DNA of 64,000 bases from JACCZR01 sp963830065 (GTDB taxonomy: Bacteria > Actinomycetota > Thermoleophilia > Solirubrobacterales > Thermoleophilaceae), in the NCBI GenBank assembly GCA_963830065.1, contig CAWHLA010000006.1, positions 62,001 through 126,000 of the forward strand, given 5' to 3'. Under the pieces are notes generated by a model, which had not been told where the DNA came from, made no database searches, and saw only the letters and a list, made by a program, of their open reading frames with translations. Below are positions 33,711-41,680 of this stretch, in pieces. Position numbers and translations under genes: made by a program. Within the stretch, counting starts at the first letter, position 1; every line of letters starts with the position of its first letter.

Positions 33711-34725
33711 ATGCCCGACCTCGTCGTAGCGCAGGACCTGCGGGTGCTCGGGCGCCCCGGCCCGGCGGGCAGCGGCATCGGGCGGTACGTCGAGTGCCTC
33801 AACGAGGCGCTGACCGAGAGGGCCTCGGAGCTCGGGCTTCGGATCGAGGAGATCACCGAGCCCCAGCGCTGGGAGCCGCTGGAGCATGTGGTGCAAGCGC
33901 GCGCGGTGAGGCGGTTGGGTGCCGACGTGCTCCACACCCCCTCGCTCGACTTCCTCAGCCTGCGTCCCGGGCGCCCCGCTGGTGGTGACGCTGCACGACC
34001 TGGCGCCGCTGAAGAACCCAGAGGTCTACCTGCGCACGGGGCTGCTGCACAAGCTGCGCTACCGGGCCGTGCGGCGCGCCCGGCGGGTGATGGTGCACTC
34101 GCACGCCGTGGCCGCCGACGCCCGGCGGATGCTCGGCGTCGATCCCGAGCGGATCGCCGTCGTGCCCGCCGCGGTGCCGCCGGGCTTCGCCCCGGTGGAG
34201 GATGCGCGCTCGACTCTGTCGCGGCTCGGATTGCCCCCGCACTACCTGCTCTGGGTCGGCTCGCTGGACCCGATCGACCCGCGCAAGGGCGTGGAGCCGC
34301 TGGTCGACGCGGTGGCCCAGTGGGACGGGCCGCCGCTGGTGCTGGCCGGGGCGGCCTCCCCCGCCGCCGGCGAGCAGCTGAGCCGGCCCGGCCGCGTGCT
34401 GGTGCTGGGGCGCGTCAGCGAGCCGGAGCTCCGTGCGCTTTACACCGCGGCCGAGGCGCTGGTCTTCCCATCCGAGGACGAGGGCTTCGGCTTCCCGCCC
34501 CTGGAGGCGCTGGCCTGCGGAACGCCGGTGGCGGCCCATGCCGCAGGGTCGCTGCCCGAGGTGCTGGAGGGGGTGTCGGCAGCCACGCTGGTGGAGCCCG
34601 GCGACAACGCCGCTCTGCTGGCGGCTGCCGCCGCGCTCGCAGGGGTGCGGGCCGAGCCGCCGCAGCGCGACTGGAGCCAGGTGGCCACCGAGGCGGCCGC
34701 CGTCTTTCGCGAGGCGGCCGCCTAG
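33711..34725 (+). CDS. glycosyltransferase family 4 (frameshifted)
   Basis: MPDLVVAQDLRVLGRPGPAG with the acceptor-loop GSGIGRYVE begins in one frame. After HTPSLDFLSLRPG (about 33965) the protein continues in the next frame as APLVVTLHDLAPLKNPEVY, RVMVHSHAVAADARRML, LLWVGSLDPIDPRKG and the EDEGFGFPPLEALACGTPVAA EX7E region. One extra base in GTCCCGGGC (33963-33970) explains the break; corrected length is about 337 residues, normal for GT4. HDLAPLKNPE resembles mannosyltransferase-type GT4 proteins. The 3' end overlaps the convergent hydrolase by 4 nt. Confidence 0.8.
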
Positions 34726-35618
34726 AGCGCCGAGACCGCGTCGTCGATGGCGCCGGCCACCTCTGCCGCGCCGTCGCCCAGGACGATCGTGTAGTGGTTG
34801 ACCTCGGCCACCTCGTGGATGGTGGCCGCGGGCTGTGCCTCCTTGAACGCGAGCAGCGCCTCGAGCGGGATGAAGGGATCCTCGTCGAGCAGGCCGCGCG
34901 GCGCGCGCAGCAGCCACAACGGCACCTTCACCTGGCCCGCCGCGGCCGAGGTCCGCCCGTCCATCATCAGCTCCGCACCGTCGGCGCGGACCGCGTCCTC
35001 GGAGACCACGCTGCGCCCGTCCTCGCCCAGGTCGTAGCGCACGTAGTCCTCGACGTCGTCGTTCCAGCGCCCACGGCTGAAGGCGGGGTGCTGCTTCCAA
35101 AACTCGACGTAGTCGTCGGGGCTGTCGAAGGTCATGCGCAGCCGGTCAATGGCGGGGCCGAGGAAGGCCTCGAGCGCCTTGTCGGCGTCAACGCCCGGCG
35201 GCAGCTCCACCGGCAGGCCGCCGTCGACCAGCACGACGGCGCCCGCGCGGCCCGGATACTCCACCGCGGCCCGGGCGACCACGTAGGCGCCCATCGAGTG
35301 CCCGGCCAGCACGGCCCGCTCGACCCCGACGTGGTCGAGCAGCGCGTTCACGTCGGCGGCGTGGGCCTCGAGGCTGCCGCGGGGCGGGGCCACGTCCGCG
35401 CTCTGGCCGCGGCCGCGGAGGTCGGGCGCCAGGATGGACACCTCCGGCCGCCGCTGGATCAGCTCGCGCGCCACCGGCGTCCATCCGAGGTGCGACGCGG
35501 TGATCCCGTGCGCGGCCACCACCACGGCCTCCGCGTCGGCCGGCGCGGCCCCGGCTCGGGCCACGTGCAGATCGCCACCCTCGACCGGCACCGCGAGCGT
35601 TTCCACGAAGGGGTTCAC
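34722..35618 (-). CDS. alpha/beta hydrolase
   Basis: A 298-residue alpha/beta-hydrolase-fold protein. AHGITASHLGW is the oxyanion-hole region, PDLRGRGQS the strand-4 turn, and GHSMGA the nucleophile elbow with S108. A C-terminal VNHYTIVLG supplies the probable catalytic His. No signal peptide. The GTG at 35618 is 9 nt from a TATTCT box. It could be an esterase or acyl-transfer enzyme removing acyl decorations, but no substrate is indicated. Confidence 0.83.
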   Translation of the reverse strand: MNPFVETLAVPVEGGDLHVARAGAAPADAEAVVVAAHGITASHLGWTPVARELIQRRPEVSILAPDLRGRGQSADVAPPRGSLEAHAADVNALLDHVGVERAVLAGHSMGAYVVARAAVEYPGRAGAVVLVDGGLPVELPPGVDADKALEAFLGPAIDRLRMTFDSPDDYVEFWKQHPAFSRGRWNDDVEDYVRYDLGEDGRSVVSEDAVRADGAELMMDGRTSAAAGQVKVPLWLLRAPRGLLDEDPFIPLEALLAFKEAQPAATIHEVAEVNHYTIVLGDGAAEVAGAIDDAVSAL

Positions 35619-35627
35619 GCGTTTCGC

Positions 35628-35637
35628 AGAATACGCT
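35628..35637. promoter_or_regulatory. overlapping divergent -10 boxes (35618 minus / 35645 plus)
   Basis: Minus-strand TATTCT (35633-35628) ends 9 nt before the GTG at 35618. Plus-strand TACGCT (35632-35637) ends 7 nt before the GTG at 35645. The boxes share the TA at 35632-35633 within a 26-nt gap. Confidence 0.55.
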
Positions 35638-35644
35638 GCCCCAC

Positions 35645-36442
35645 GTGGCCACCCCCGACTGGCTGGAGCTGTGCCGCCGCGCGGCCGGACGGGCGGCGGA
35701 GGCGATCTCGCGCGAGCCCGATCGCTCCGCCACGCTGGACCGGGGCGCGGGCGGGGACACCACCCTGGCGATCGACAAGGCGGCCGAGGACGCCGTGTTC
35801 GCCGAGCTCGAGGCGCTCGACGGCGGGCTGCTCGCGATCTCCGAGGAGCGCGGACGGGTCGAGGTGAACGGCGGCGGCTCCCTGCGCGTGGTGATCGACC
35901 CCGTGGACGGCTCGCGCAACGCCCGCCGTAGGGCCGGAGCCTTCGCTCTGTCGGTGGCGGTGGCCGAGGGCGGGACGGTCGGCGACGTCGTCTTCGGCTA
36001 CGTGCACGAGTTCGAGACCGGCCAGGACTGGTGGGCCCGCCGCGGCGAGGGCGCCTTCCGAGACGGCTCGCGCCTCGCCACCAGCGGGTCCGACGAGCTC
36101 GAGCTGCTCGGGCTGGAGAACACCCATCCCTCCCGGGTGGCTCGGGCCGGGGCGGCGCTCGAGGAGACCGGCGCCGACCGCTTGCGGGCGCTGGGCGCGG
36201 TGGCCATGTCGCTGTGCCACGTCGCGGGCGGGGGGCTCGACGCGATGCTCACCCTGGACGAGACCCGCTCGGTCGACCTGGCCGCCGGGCAACTGCTGGT
36301 CCGCGAGGCCGGCGGGGCCGTGGCGCTGCCCGAGGCGGGCGGCCTGGACGCCCCGCTCGGGCTGGACATGCGCTCGCGGGTGCTGGCGGCGGCCACCGAC
36401 GGTGGCCTCGCGCGGCTGCAGGCGGCCTTCCCGGCCCCCTAG
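35645..36442 (+). CDS. inositol monophosphatase family protein
   Basis: A 265-residue member of the IMPase/FBPase superfamily. AISEERG (metal-binding Glu) and VIDPVDGSRNA (the DPxDGS/T metal and phosphate motif) are present. The C-terminal metal site reads LDETRSVDLAAGQLLVREAGG, close to the usual WDxAAG. It would hydrolyse a sugar or inositol phosphate in a Mg-dependent way. In a surface-polysaccharide locus a sugar-phosphate substrate is plausible. The stop at 36440-36442 is also the first half of the -10 box of the next gene. Confidence 0.83.
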   Translation: MATPDWLELCRRAAGRAAEAISREPDRSATLDRGAGGDTTLAIDKAAEDAVFAELEALDGGLLAISEERGRVEVNGGGSLRVVIDPVDGSRNARRRAGAFALSVAVAEGGTVGDVVFGYVHEFETGQDWWARRGEGAFRDGSRLATSGSDELELLGLENTHPSRVARAGAALEETGADRLRALGAVAMSLCHVAGGGLDAMLTLDETRSVDLAAGQLLVREAGGAVALPEAGGLDAPLGLDMRSRVLAAATDGGLARLQAAFPAP

Positions 36443-36445
36443 GCT
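36440..36445 (+). promoter_or_regulatory. -10 box TAGGCT for UDP-galactopyranose mutase
   Basis: TAGGCT ends 8 nt before the GTG at 36454. Its TAG is also the stop codon of the inositol-phosphatase gene. Confidence 0.45.
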
Positions 36446-36453
36446 CGCTGGCC

Positions 36454-37563
36454 GTGCCCCGCGTCCTGATCGTCGGCGCCGGCCTGACCGGCTGCACGCT
36501 GGCCTGGCGCCTGGCGCAGGAAGGCGTGGCCTCCACCCTGCTCGAGCGGGCGGAAGTGCCCGGCGGGCTGATCCGCTCCGAGCACATGGGCGGCGTGCTC
36601 TACGAGCCACACGGCTCGCACATCTTCCACACCGAAGACCAGGAGGTGTGGGAGCTCGCCAACTCGATGACGCCGTTCAACGACTACCGCCACCGGGTGG
36701 ACATCAACGTCGAGGGCAAGGTGCTCAACTGGCCGATCCTGCTCTCGGACATCGACGCCCAGAGCCAGAGCGAGGAGATCAAAGCGGAGCTCGAGGAACG
36801 CCGCGGCGTGGACGCAGAGCAGCGCGCCCAGGCGGCCAACTTCGAGGAGTGGTGCCTGGAGCTGATGGGCCCGGTCCTCTACGGGCGCTACGTCAAGCCC
36901 TACACCGAGAAGCAGTGGGGCCGGCCCGCGGCCACGCTTTCGGCGCAGTGGGCGCCGCGGCGGGTGTCGGTGCGCTGGGACAACGACCCGTACCTGTTCC
37001 CCGACCCCTACCAGGGCTGGCCCGCAGGGCCCAACGGCTACACGGACCTGATCGACGGATTGCTCGACCACGAGCTGATCGAGGTGCGATACGGCCAGGA
37101 CGTGACGCTCGAGACGCTCGACGCCGACGCCGACGCCGTGGTGCTCACCTGCCCGCTGGACGTCTTCTGCGGGCATAGCCTCGGGACGCTGGACTGGCGC
37201 GGCATCGAAGTGCGCTCGGTGCACATCCCCCACGTCGAGTACGCCCAGGGCGCGATGGTCGTCAACTACCCCGGCCTCGAGTACCCGTTCATCCGCATCC
37301 ACGAGACCAAGCACGCCTCGCGCCAGGTGTGCGAGGGCACCGTGCTCGGGTTCGAGTTCACCGGCGCGCCGACGCGCTATTACCCGATCGAGCTACCGCA
37401 GAACCGAGAGCTCAACGACCGCTACCAGTCCCTCCTGCGCGAGGAGGTCGGCGGGCGCGTGCACTTCGCGGGGCGCCTTGCCAACTACCTCTACATCGAC
37501 ATGGACGACTGCATGCGCCAGGCGCTGGACGCCGCCGAGGGCGAAGTGCTGCCGACGCTGTGA
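36454..37563 (+). CDS. glf: UDP-galactopyranose mutase
   Basis: A 369-residue flavoenzyme that interconverts UDP-galactopyranose and UDP-galactofuranose. VLIVGAGLTGCTLAWRL is the FAD loop. EPHGSHIFHT is the mutase signature next to the flavin, and YGRYVKPYTEKQWG and FAGRLANYLYIDMD lie in the conserved C-terminal half. It provides the galactofuranose donor for the adjacent GlfT-like GT2 enzymes, so the glycan probably contains Galf. GTG start at 36454. The stop overlaps the next gene by GTGA. Confidence 0.92.
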   Translation: MPRVLIVGAGLTGCTLAWRLAQEGVASTLLERAEVPGGLIRSEHMGGVLYEPHGSHIFHTEDQEVWELANSMTPFNDYRHRVDINVEGKVLNWPILLSDIDAQSQSEEIKAELEERRGVDAEQRAQAANFEEWCLELMGPVLYGRYVKPYTEKQWGRPAATLSAQWAPRRVSVRWDNDPYLFPDPYQGWPAGPNGYTDLIDGLLDHELIEVRYGQDVTLETLDADADAVVLTCPLDVFCGHSLGTLDWRGIEVRSVHIPHVEYAQGAMVVNYPGLEYPFIRIHETKHASRQVCEGTVLGFEFTGAPTRYYPIELPQNRELNDRYQSLLREEVGGRVHFAGRLANYLYIDMDDCMRQALDAAEGEVLPTL

Positions 37564-38087
37564 GCTCCTCCTCCGAGTGGCGCTGGGTGGTCGACCCCGG
37601 GGTGTCGCCACACCCGGATGCGCACGAGCGGCTGCTCGAGGCCGCCGACGATCCTTCGCGGCCTGTCCTGCTGGCCAGCAAGGTAGTCACGCCGGCCGGC
37701 TCGCTCGATCCCGGGTCGCTGCCGATTCCCGAGACGCTCGATCCCGATCTGGATGCCGACGCCTGCTCCCGCGGGCTTCTCGCTATTCGCGTCGCTCGGC
37801 CGGGGGCGGTGCTCGTGCGCCGCGACCTCGCGCCTCCCCCTTCGGGCCGGCGCGGGTTTCTCGCCTGGTCGGCCGGCGTTCTCCGGCATGGCCCGGGCCT
37901 GCTGGTGCCCTCCAGTGTTGCCGTTCGGCACTCGCCTGCCCACGGCGAGCTGCTGGAGATGGGTCTTCTCGTTGCTGGTCGTTCGCTTTCGGTGCGGGAG
38001 AAGCCGTGGTTCGTGTTTCACCTCCTTGAGCGTGCGGCCCGGGGCGCGGAGCACACATCCCCTTCTGAAAAGTCCTCAGCCGCCTGA
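37560..38087 (+). CDS. truncated GT2-like protein lacking the DXD motif
   Basis: A 175-residue protein that aligns with the middle and C-terminal part of the convergent GlfT-like GT2 at 38076-38957: WRWVVDPGVSPHPDAHERLL here against WLWLMDDDTVPEPGALSELL there, ASKVV against ASRAV, and FLAWSAGVL against FFVWSDDIE. The nucleotide-binding N-terminal third is absent. The metal-binding DDD is replaced by DPG and the catalytic DD of WSDD by SA, so it should be inactive as a transferase. It is coupled to glf by a GTGA overlap. It may be an accessory subunit or a relic. Its stop lies inside the palindromic repeat at 38067. Confidence 0.6.
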   Translation: MSSSSEWRWVVDPGVSPHPDAHERLLEAADDPSRPVLLASKVVTPAGSLDPGSLPIPETLDPDLDADACSRGLLAIRVARPGAVLVRRDLAPPPSGRRGFLAWSAGVLRHGPGLLVPSSVAVRHSPAHGELLEMGLLVAGRSLSVREKPWFVFHLLERAARGAEHTSPSEKSSAA

Positions 38088-38096
38088 GGACTTTTC
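38067..38096. repeat. palindromic repeat, copy 2 (13-bp arms, loop CCGC)
   Basis: Arms GAAAAGTCCTCAG and its reverse complement flank a 4-nt loop; A and T runs lie at the outer ends. It sits at the meeting point of two convergent genes, and the TGA within each arm is the stop codon of one of them (38085-38087 plus strand, 38078-38076 minus strand). The element thus ends both genes and could terminate both transcripts. Confidence 0.8.
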
Positions 38097-38957
38097 GCGA
38101 AGGGTGTGTCGTGTCGCGTCGCGGAGGCCTCGGGCCGTTGCGGCCAGGGCGGCGCGGGTCGGGCGGGCTCGCAGGTAGGCCCCCACCGTCGAGACCAGCA
38201 CCCATAGGCGCACGAGGCGGTCGCGCGGGGGGCGGCCCGGTGCCAGCGCGATGAGCAGCGTGTTGCGCACGTGGAGGTAGAAGCGCTCGGGCTCGGCGGT
38301 GGCCGCGGTGTGGGGGTCGGGGGTGTCGTGGAGCACGCGGCTGGCGGGCACCAGGTAGCCGCCGTCGCCGGCCAGCACGATGCGGCTGGTGTACTCGATG
38401 TCGTCGCTCCACACGAAGAACTCCTTGCGCGGGAGGCCGTGGCGGTCGACCGCGCCGCGGTGCACGAGCAGAGAGACGAACGTGGCCGAGCGGACCGGCA
38501 TGACGCGGCGCTCGGCGCCCTCGACGGCGAGCGCGGCGCGGGTGCGGTCGGGCCACAGCGCGTTCATGGGGTGGACCCGGCCGTCGCGCCAGACGGCGCG
38601 GCTGGCCAAGAAGGCGGGCGACTCGTCCAGCCGGCCGGCGGCGGCCAGCAGCTCGGACAGGGCGCCGGGTTCGGGCACCGTGTCGTCGTCCATCAGCCAC
38701 AGCCACTCCGCCCCGCCGGCGTGGGCTTGCTTCATGCCCTCGTGGAAGCCGCCGGCGCCCCCCTCGTTGACCCTCAGCGAGAGCAGCTCGACGGAGGGAT
38801 GCTCGGCGCGGACCATGTCCGGCGTGCCGTCGCTGCTGGCGTTGTCCACCACCAGCACGCGGTCGGGCGCGCGCTCCTGCGCTTCCAGCGCCGCCAGGCA
38901 TCCGCTCAGCAGATCGCGCCGGTCGCGGGTCACGACTATGGCCCACACCTCGCCCAC
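38076..38957 (-). CDS. glycosyltransferase family 2, galactofuranosyltransferase-like
   Basis: A 293-residue GT-A enzyme. VWAIVVTRDRRDLLSGCL opens the domain, VVDNASSDGT is nucleotide-binding, and WLWLMDDDTVPEPGAL carries the DDD metal site. EFFVWSDDIEYTSRI has the WxDD motif typical of GlfT/WbbI-like galactofuranosyltransferases. UDP-Galf supply from glf 500 nt away supports this role. I chose GTG 38957 because a TAGAGT -10 box ends 8 nt before it. The stop is inside the palindromic repeat shared with the convergent truncated homologue. Confidence 0.82.
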   Translation of the reverse strand: MGEVWAIVVTRDRRDLLSGCLAALEAQERAPDRVLVVDNASSDGTPDMVRAEHPSVELLSLRVNEGGAGGFHEGMKQAHAGGAEWLWLMDDDTVPEPGALSELLAAAGRLDESPAFLASRAVWRDGRVHPMNALWPDRTRAALAVEGAERRVMPVRSATFVSLLVHRGAVDRHGLPRKEFFVWSDDIEYTSRIVLAGDGGYLVPASRVLHDTPDPHTAATAEPERFYLHVRNTLLIALAPGRPPRDRLVRLWVLVSTVGAYLRARPTRAALAATARGLRDATRHTLREKSSGG

Positions 38958-38965
38958 CGGCGGGC

Positions 38966-38975
38966 ACTCTAGGTT
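38966..38975. promoter_or_regulatory. overlapping divergent -10 boxes (38957 minus / 38983 plus)
   Basis: Minus-strand TAGAGT (38971-38966) ends 8 nt before the GTG at 38957. Plus-strand TAGGTT (38970-38975) ends 7 nt before the GTG at 38983. They share the TA at 38970-38971 within a 25-nt gap. Confidence 0.55.
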
Positions 38976-38982
38976 GGGCGGC

Positions 38983-39852
38983 GTGCCCAGGCCGCCGGTC
39001 GACGTGGTGGTCCCCTTCCGCGGCGACCTCAATGAGCTCGCCCAGGTGCAGCGCAACCTCGCGCAGCTGCGCCTGACCGACGGCGACAGCATCGTGGTGG
39101 TGGACAACACCCCCGGCCGCGAGCCGGTCCGGGAGGGCTCCCTGCTGCGGGCCGCCGAGCTGGAGACGCCGGCCTACGCGCGCAACCGCGGCGCCGCGCT
39201 GGGAAGCGCCGACTGGATCGTGTTCCTCGACGCCGACGTGGCCCCGGACCCCGACATGCTCGACCGCTACTTCGACCCCCTCCCCGGCGAGCACACCGCG
39301 CTGCTGGCCGGCGGCGTGCGCGACGAGGAGGTGCCGCCCGACGGCCGGGCCTCGGCCCGCTACGGCTACCTGCGCCGGGCGATGGACCAGGAGAACACCT
39401 TCAGCTTCGGCGAGTGGGCCTTCGTGCAGACGGCGAACGCCGGGGTCCGGCGCACCGCGTTCGAGCAAGCGGGCGGGTTTCGCGAGCAGCTGCGCGCGGG
39501 CGAGGACGCGGACCTGACCTTCCGGCTTCAGAACGCGGGGTGGGAGGTCGAGCGCCGCGAGGACGCGCGGGGCACCCACCGCAGCCGCCAGACCGCGCGC
39601 GCGTTTGCCGTCCAGAAGCTCCACCACGGGGCGGGCGCCGCCTGGCTCGACCGCGAGTACCCCGGCTCGTTCCCGGCCCGCCGCCGCCCGGGCCTGATCT
39701 GGTGGGGCGTGCGCACCGCGGCCAAAGGACTCACTCGCGCGGTGCGCCGGCGCGACCGCGACGCCGCACTGTGGGCGGTGTTCGAGCCGCTGGAGCTGAT
39801 CTCGCGGGAGTTCGGGCGCTCGATGAACAACGAGCGCTCGCCGAGGCACTGA
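38983..39852 (+). CDS. glycosyltransferase family 2, tandem copy 1
   Basis: A 289-residue GT-A enzyme. PPVDVVVPFRGDLNEL begins the domain, YARNRGAALGSADWIVFLDADVAPDPD carries the DAD metal motif, and GEDADLTFRLQNAGWEVERRE the catalytic ED region. A C-terminal RRRPGLIWWGVRTAAKGL is shared with the next gene. It and 39852-40718 are clear tandem duplicates (same length, motifs and C-terminus). First of four coupled GT2 genes. Sugar unknown. Confidence 0.87.
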   Translation: MPRPPVDVVVPFRGDLNELAQVQRNLAQLRLTDGDSIVVVDNTPGREPVREGSLLRAAELETPAYARNRGAALGSADWIVFLDADVAPDPDMLDRYFDPLPGEHTALLAGGVRDEEVPPDGRASARYGYLRRAMDQENTFSFGEWAFVQTANAGVRRTAFEQAGGFREQLRAGEDADLTFRLQNAGWEVERREDARGTHRSRQTARAFAVQKLHHGAGAAWLDREYPGSFPARRRPGLIWWGVRTAAKGLTRAVRRRDRDAALWAVFEPLELISREFGRSMNNERSPRH

Positions 39853-40718
39853 TGCCGCGCCCGACGGTGGACGTGGTGGTGCCCTTCCGCGGCTCCCAGC
39901 CCGAGCTCGACGCGGTTGCGGCGCGGCTGCAGGCGATCGAGCTGGGCGAGGGCGACACGCTGGTGGTGGTGGACAACCACCCGGGCGTCCCCCGGCGCGC
40001 GAGCGTGCCGCTGATGAACCGCGCCGACCGCCTCACGCCCGCGTACGCGCGCAACCGCGGCGTGGCGGAGGGCGAAGCGGAGTGGATCCTGTTCCTTGAC
40101 GCCGACGTGGCGGCCCCGCCCGACCTGCTGGACCGCTACTTCGAGCCGGCGCCGGCCGAGCGCACCGCGCTGCTGAGCGGTGGGCTGGTCGACGAGCCCG
40201 TCCCTCCCGGCGGCCCGCCCGCCGCCCGCTACGTGCACCTGCGCGAGTTCATGAACCAGGAGGACACCCTGCGCCACCCGCGCTGGGGCTTCCCCAAGAC
40301 CGCCAACCTCGCCTGCCGCCGCACCGCCTTCGAGGAGGTCGGCGGCTTCAGGGAGGACATCCGCGGCGGCGAGGACGCCGACCTGACCTTCCGCCTCAGA
40401 GCGGCGGGCTGGGAGCTGGAGCGGCGCGAGGGGGCGTCGGTCGTGCACCTCAGCCGGCCCACCGTGCGGGGATTCCTGCGCCAGAAGCTGGTGCACGGGT
40501 CAGGTCTGGCTTGGGTGGCGCGGGAGTACCCCGGGGCCGCGCCGCGGCGCCGCTTCCCCGGCCTGATCTGGTGGGGCCTTCGCACCGCCGCCCGCGGCCT
40601 GGCGCAGGCGGCACGCACCCGCGACCGCGACCGGGCGATCTGCGCGGTCTTCGAACCGCTGGAGATCATCACCCACGAGCTGGGCCGTCTGCTCCCCAAC
40701 AGACGGAGGCGGCGGTGA
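39852..40718 (+). CDS. glycosyltransferase family 2, tandem copy 2
   Basis: A 288-residue paralogue of the preceding gene: PTVDVVVPFRGSQPEL, YARNRGVAEGEAEWILFLDADV with the DAD motif, GGEDADLTFRLRAAGWELERRE and FPGLIWWGLRTAARGL. The ATG overlaps the upstream stop (TGATG) and the stop overlaps the next start (GTGA). After duplication the pair may have diverged in acceptor choice. Confidence 0.87.
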   Translation: MPRPTVDVVVPFRGSQPELDAVAARLQAIELGEGDTLVVVDNHPGVPRRASVPLMNRADRLTPAYARNRGVAEGEAEWILFLDADVAAPPDLLDRYFEPAPAERTALLSGGLVDEPVPPGGPPAARYVHLREFMNQEDTLRHPRWGFPKTANLACRRTAFEEVGGFREDIRGGEDADLTFRLRAAGWELERREGASVVHLSRPTVRGFLRQKLVHGSGLAWVAREYPGAAPRRRFPGLIWWGLRTAARGLAQAARTRDRDRAICAVFEPLEIITHELGRLLPNRRRRR

Positions 40719-41680
40719 GCGCTTCGCTGGTCATGCCCAGCCGCGACAACGGCGGGATCCTCGACCGCACGCTGGGTCACCTGACGGAGAACACCGCCGG
40801 CGCCGACTACGAGCTGATCGTGGTCGACGACGGCTCCACCGACGACAGCCGCGAGGTCCTCTCCCGATGGCGCGCGCGTCTGCCGGAGCTGAGCGTGATC
40901 GAGCGCGAGCACTCCGGCGTGGCCGACGCCCTGAACGCCGGGCTGGAGGCGGCCAGCGGCGACGTGGTGGTCCAGCTCGACGCCGACGCCACGCTGGAGA
41001 CCCCCGGCTGGCTGGAGCGGATGGTCGCCTTCCTGGGCAGCGACCCGAGGGTGGGAGCGGTCACCGCGCGCGTGGCCTACGACTGGGGCGAGCTGCACGC
41101 GTGCGGGATCGAGGTGACCGGCCCGGAGGGCCTGCACGACCGGGGCTCGACGATCGCCGAGCCGGTGGGGCGGCGCACCTACCATGGCGCCGTGCTGCGC
41201 CGCCGCGAAGGCTGCCGCGCGACCGCCGAGGTGGACGGCGGGCTGGGCTGCTGCATGGCCTACCGGCGCGAGGCGGCGGTGGAGGCGGGCGGCTACGACC
41301 CGGGCTTCAATCCCGTGTGGTTCGACGACCTGGACCTGACGCTCTCCCTGCGACGCCTGGGGCTGAAGGTGTTCTGCCTGCCCGAGGCGGAGGTGGTCCA
41401 CCACGTCGGTGAGCGCATCGGCCGGCGCGACACCCCTCTGCACCGGGCGGCCGCGCGGCTCCCCGACGGTCTGCGCAAACGCCTGTCGCGCGCGAAGCCC
41501 GCGCACCCGGAGCGCCTGGCACACCACTACGCCTACTGGCGGGAGAAGTGGGGCTTCGACCTGCTCAACCCCGACGTCGACGCGCTGCGCCGGCGCTGGG
41601 GCGACACCGAGGTCTGCTGGCGCTACGACCCCGACCGCCGCCGGATCGGCGAGGAAATCCTGCAGAGGTGGGCGGCGTGA
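40715..41680 (+). CDS. glycosyltransferase family 2
   Basis: A 321-residue GT-A enzyme. LVMPSRDNGGILDRTL opens the domain, VVDDGSTDDS is nucleotide-binding, VQLDADATLETPGW the DXD site, and FNPVWFDDLDLTLSLRRLG the acceptor-side DD motif. The extended C-terminus (HAYWREKWGFDLLNPD-type) is seen in GT2 proteins with a tail contacting the acceptor. GTGA overlaps on both sides. Specificity unknown. Confidence 0.86.
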   Translation: MSASLVMPSRDNGGILDRTLGHLTENTAGADYELIVVDDGSTDDSREVLSRWRARLPELSVIEREHSGVADALNAGLEAASGDVVVQLDADATLETPGWLERMVAFLGSDPRVGAVTARVAYDWGELHACGIEVTGPEGLHDRGSTIAEPVGRRTYHGAVLRRREGCRATAEVDGGLGCCMAYRREAAVEAGGYDPGFNPVWFDDLDLTLSLRRLGLKVFCLPEAEVVHHVGERIGRRDTPLHRAAARLPDGLRKRLSRAKPAHPERLAHHYAYWREKWGFDLLNPDVDALRRRWGDTEVCWRYDPDRRRIGEEILQRWAA

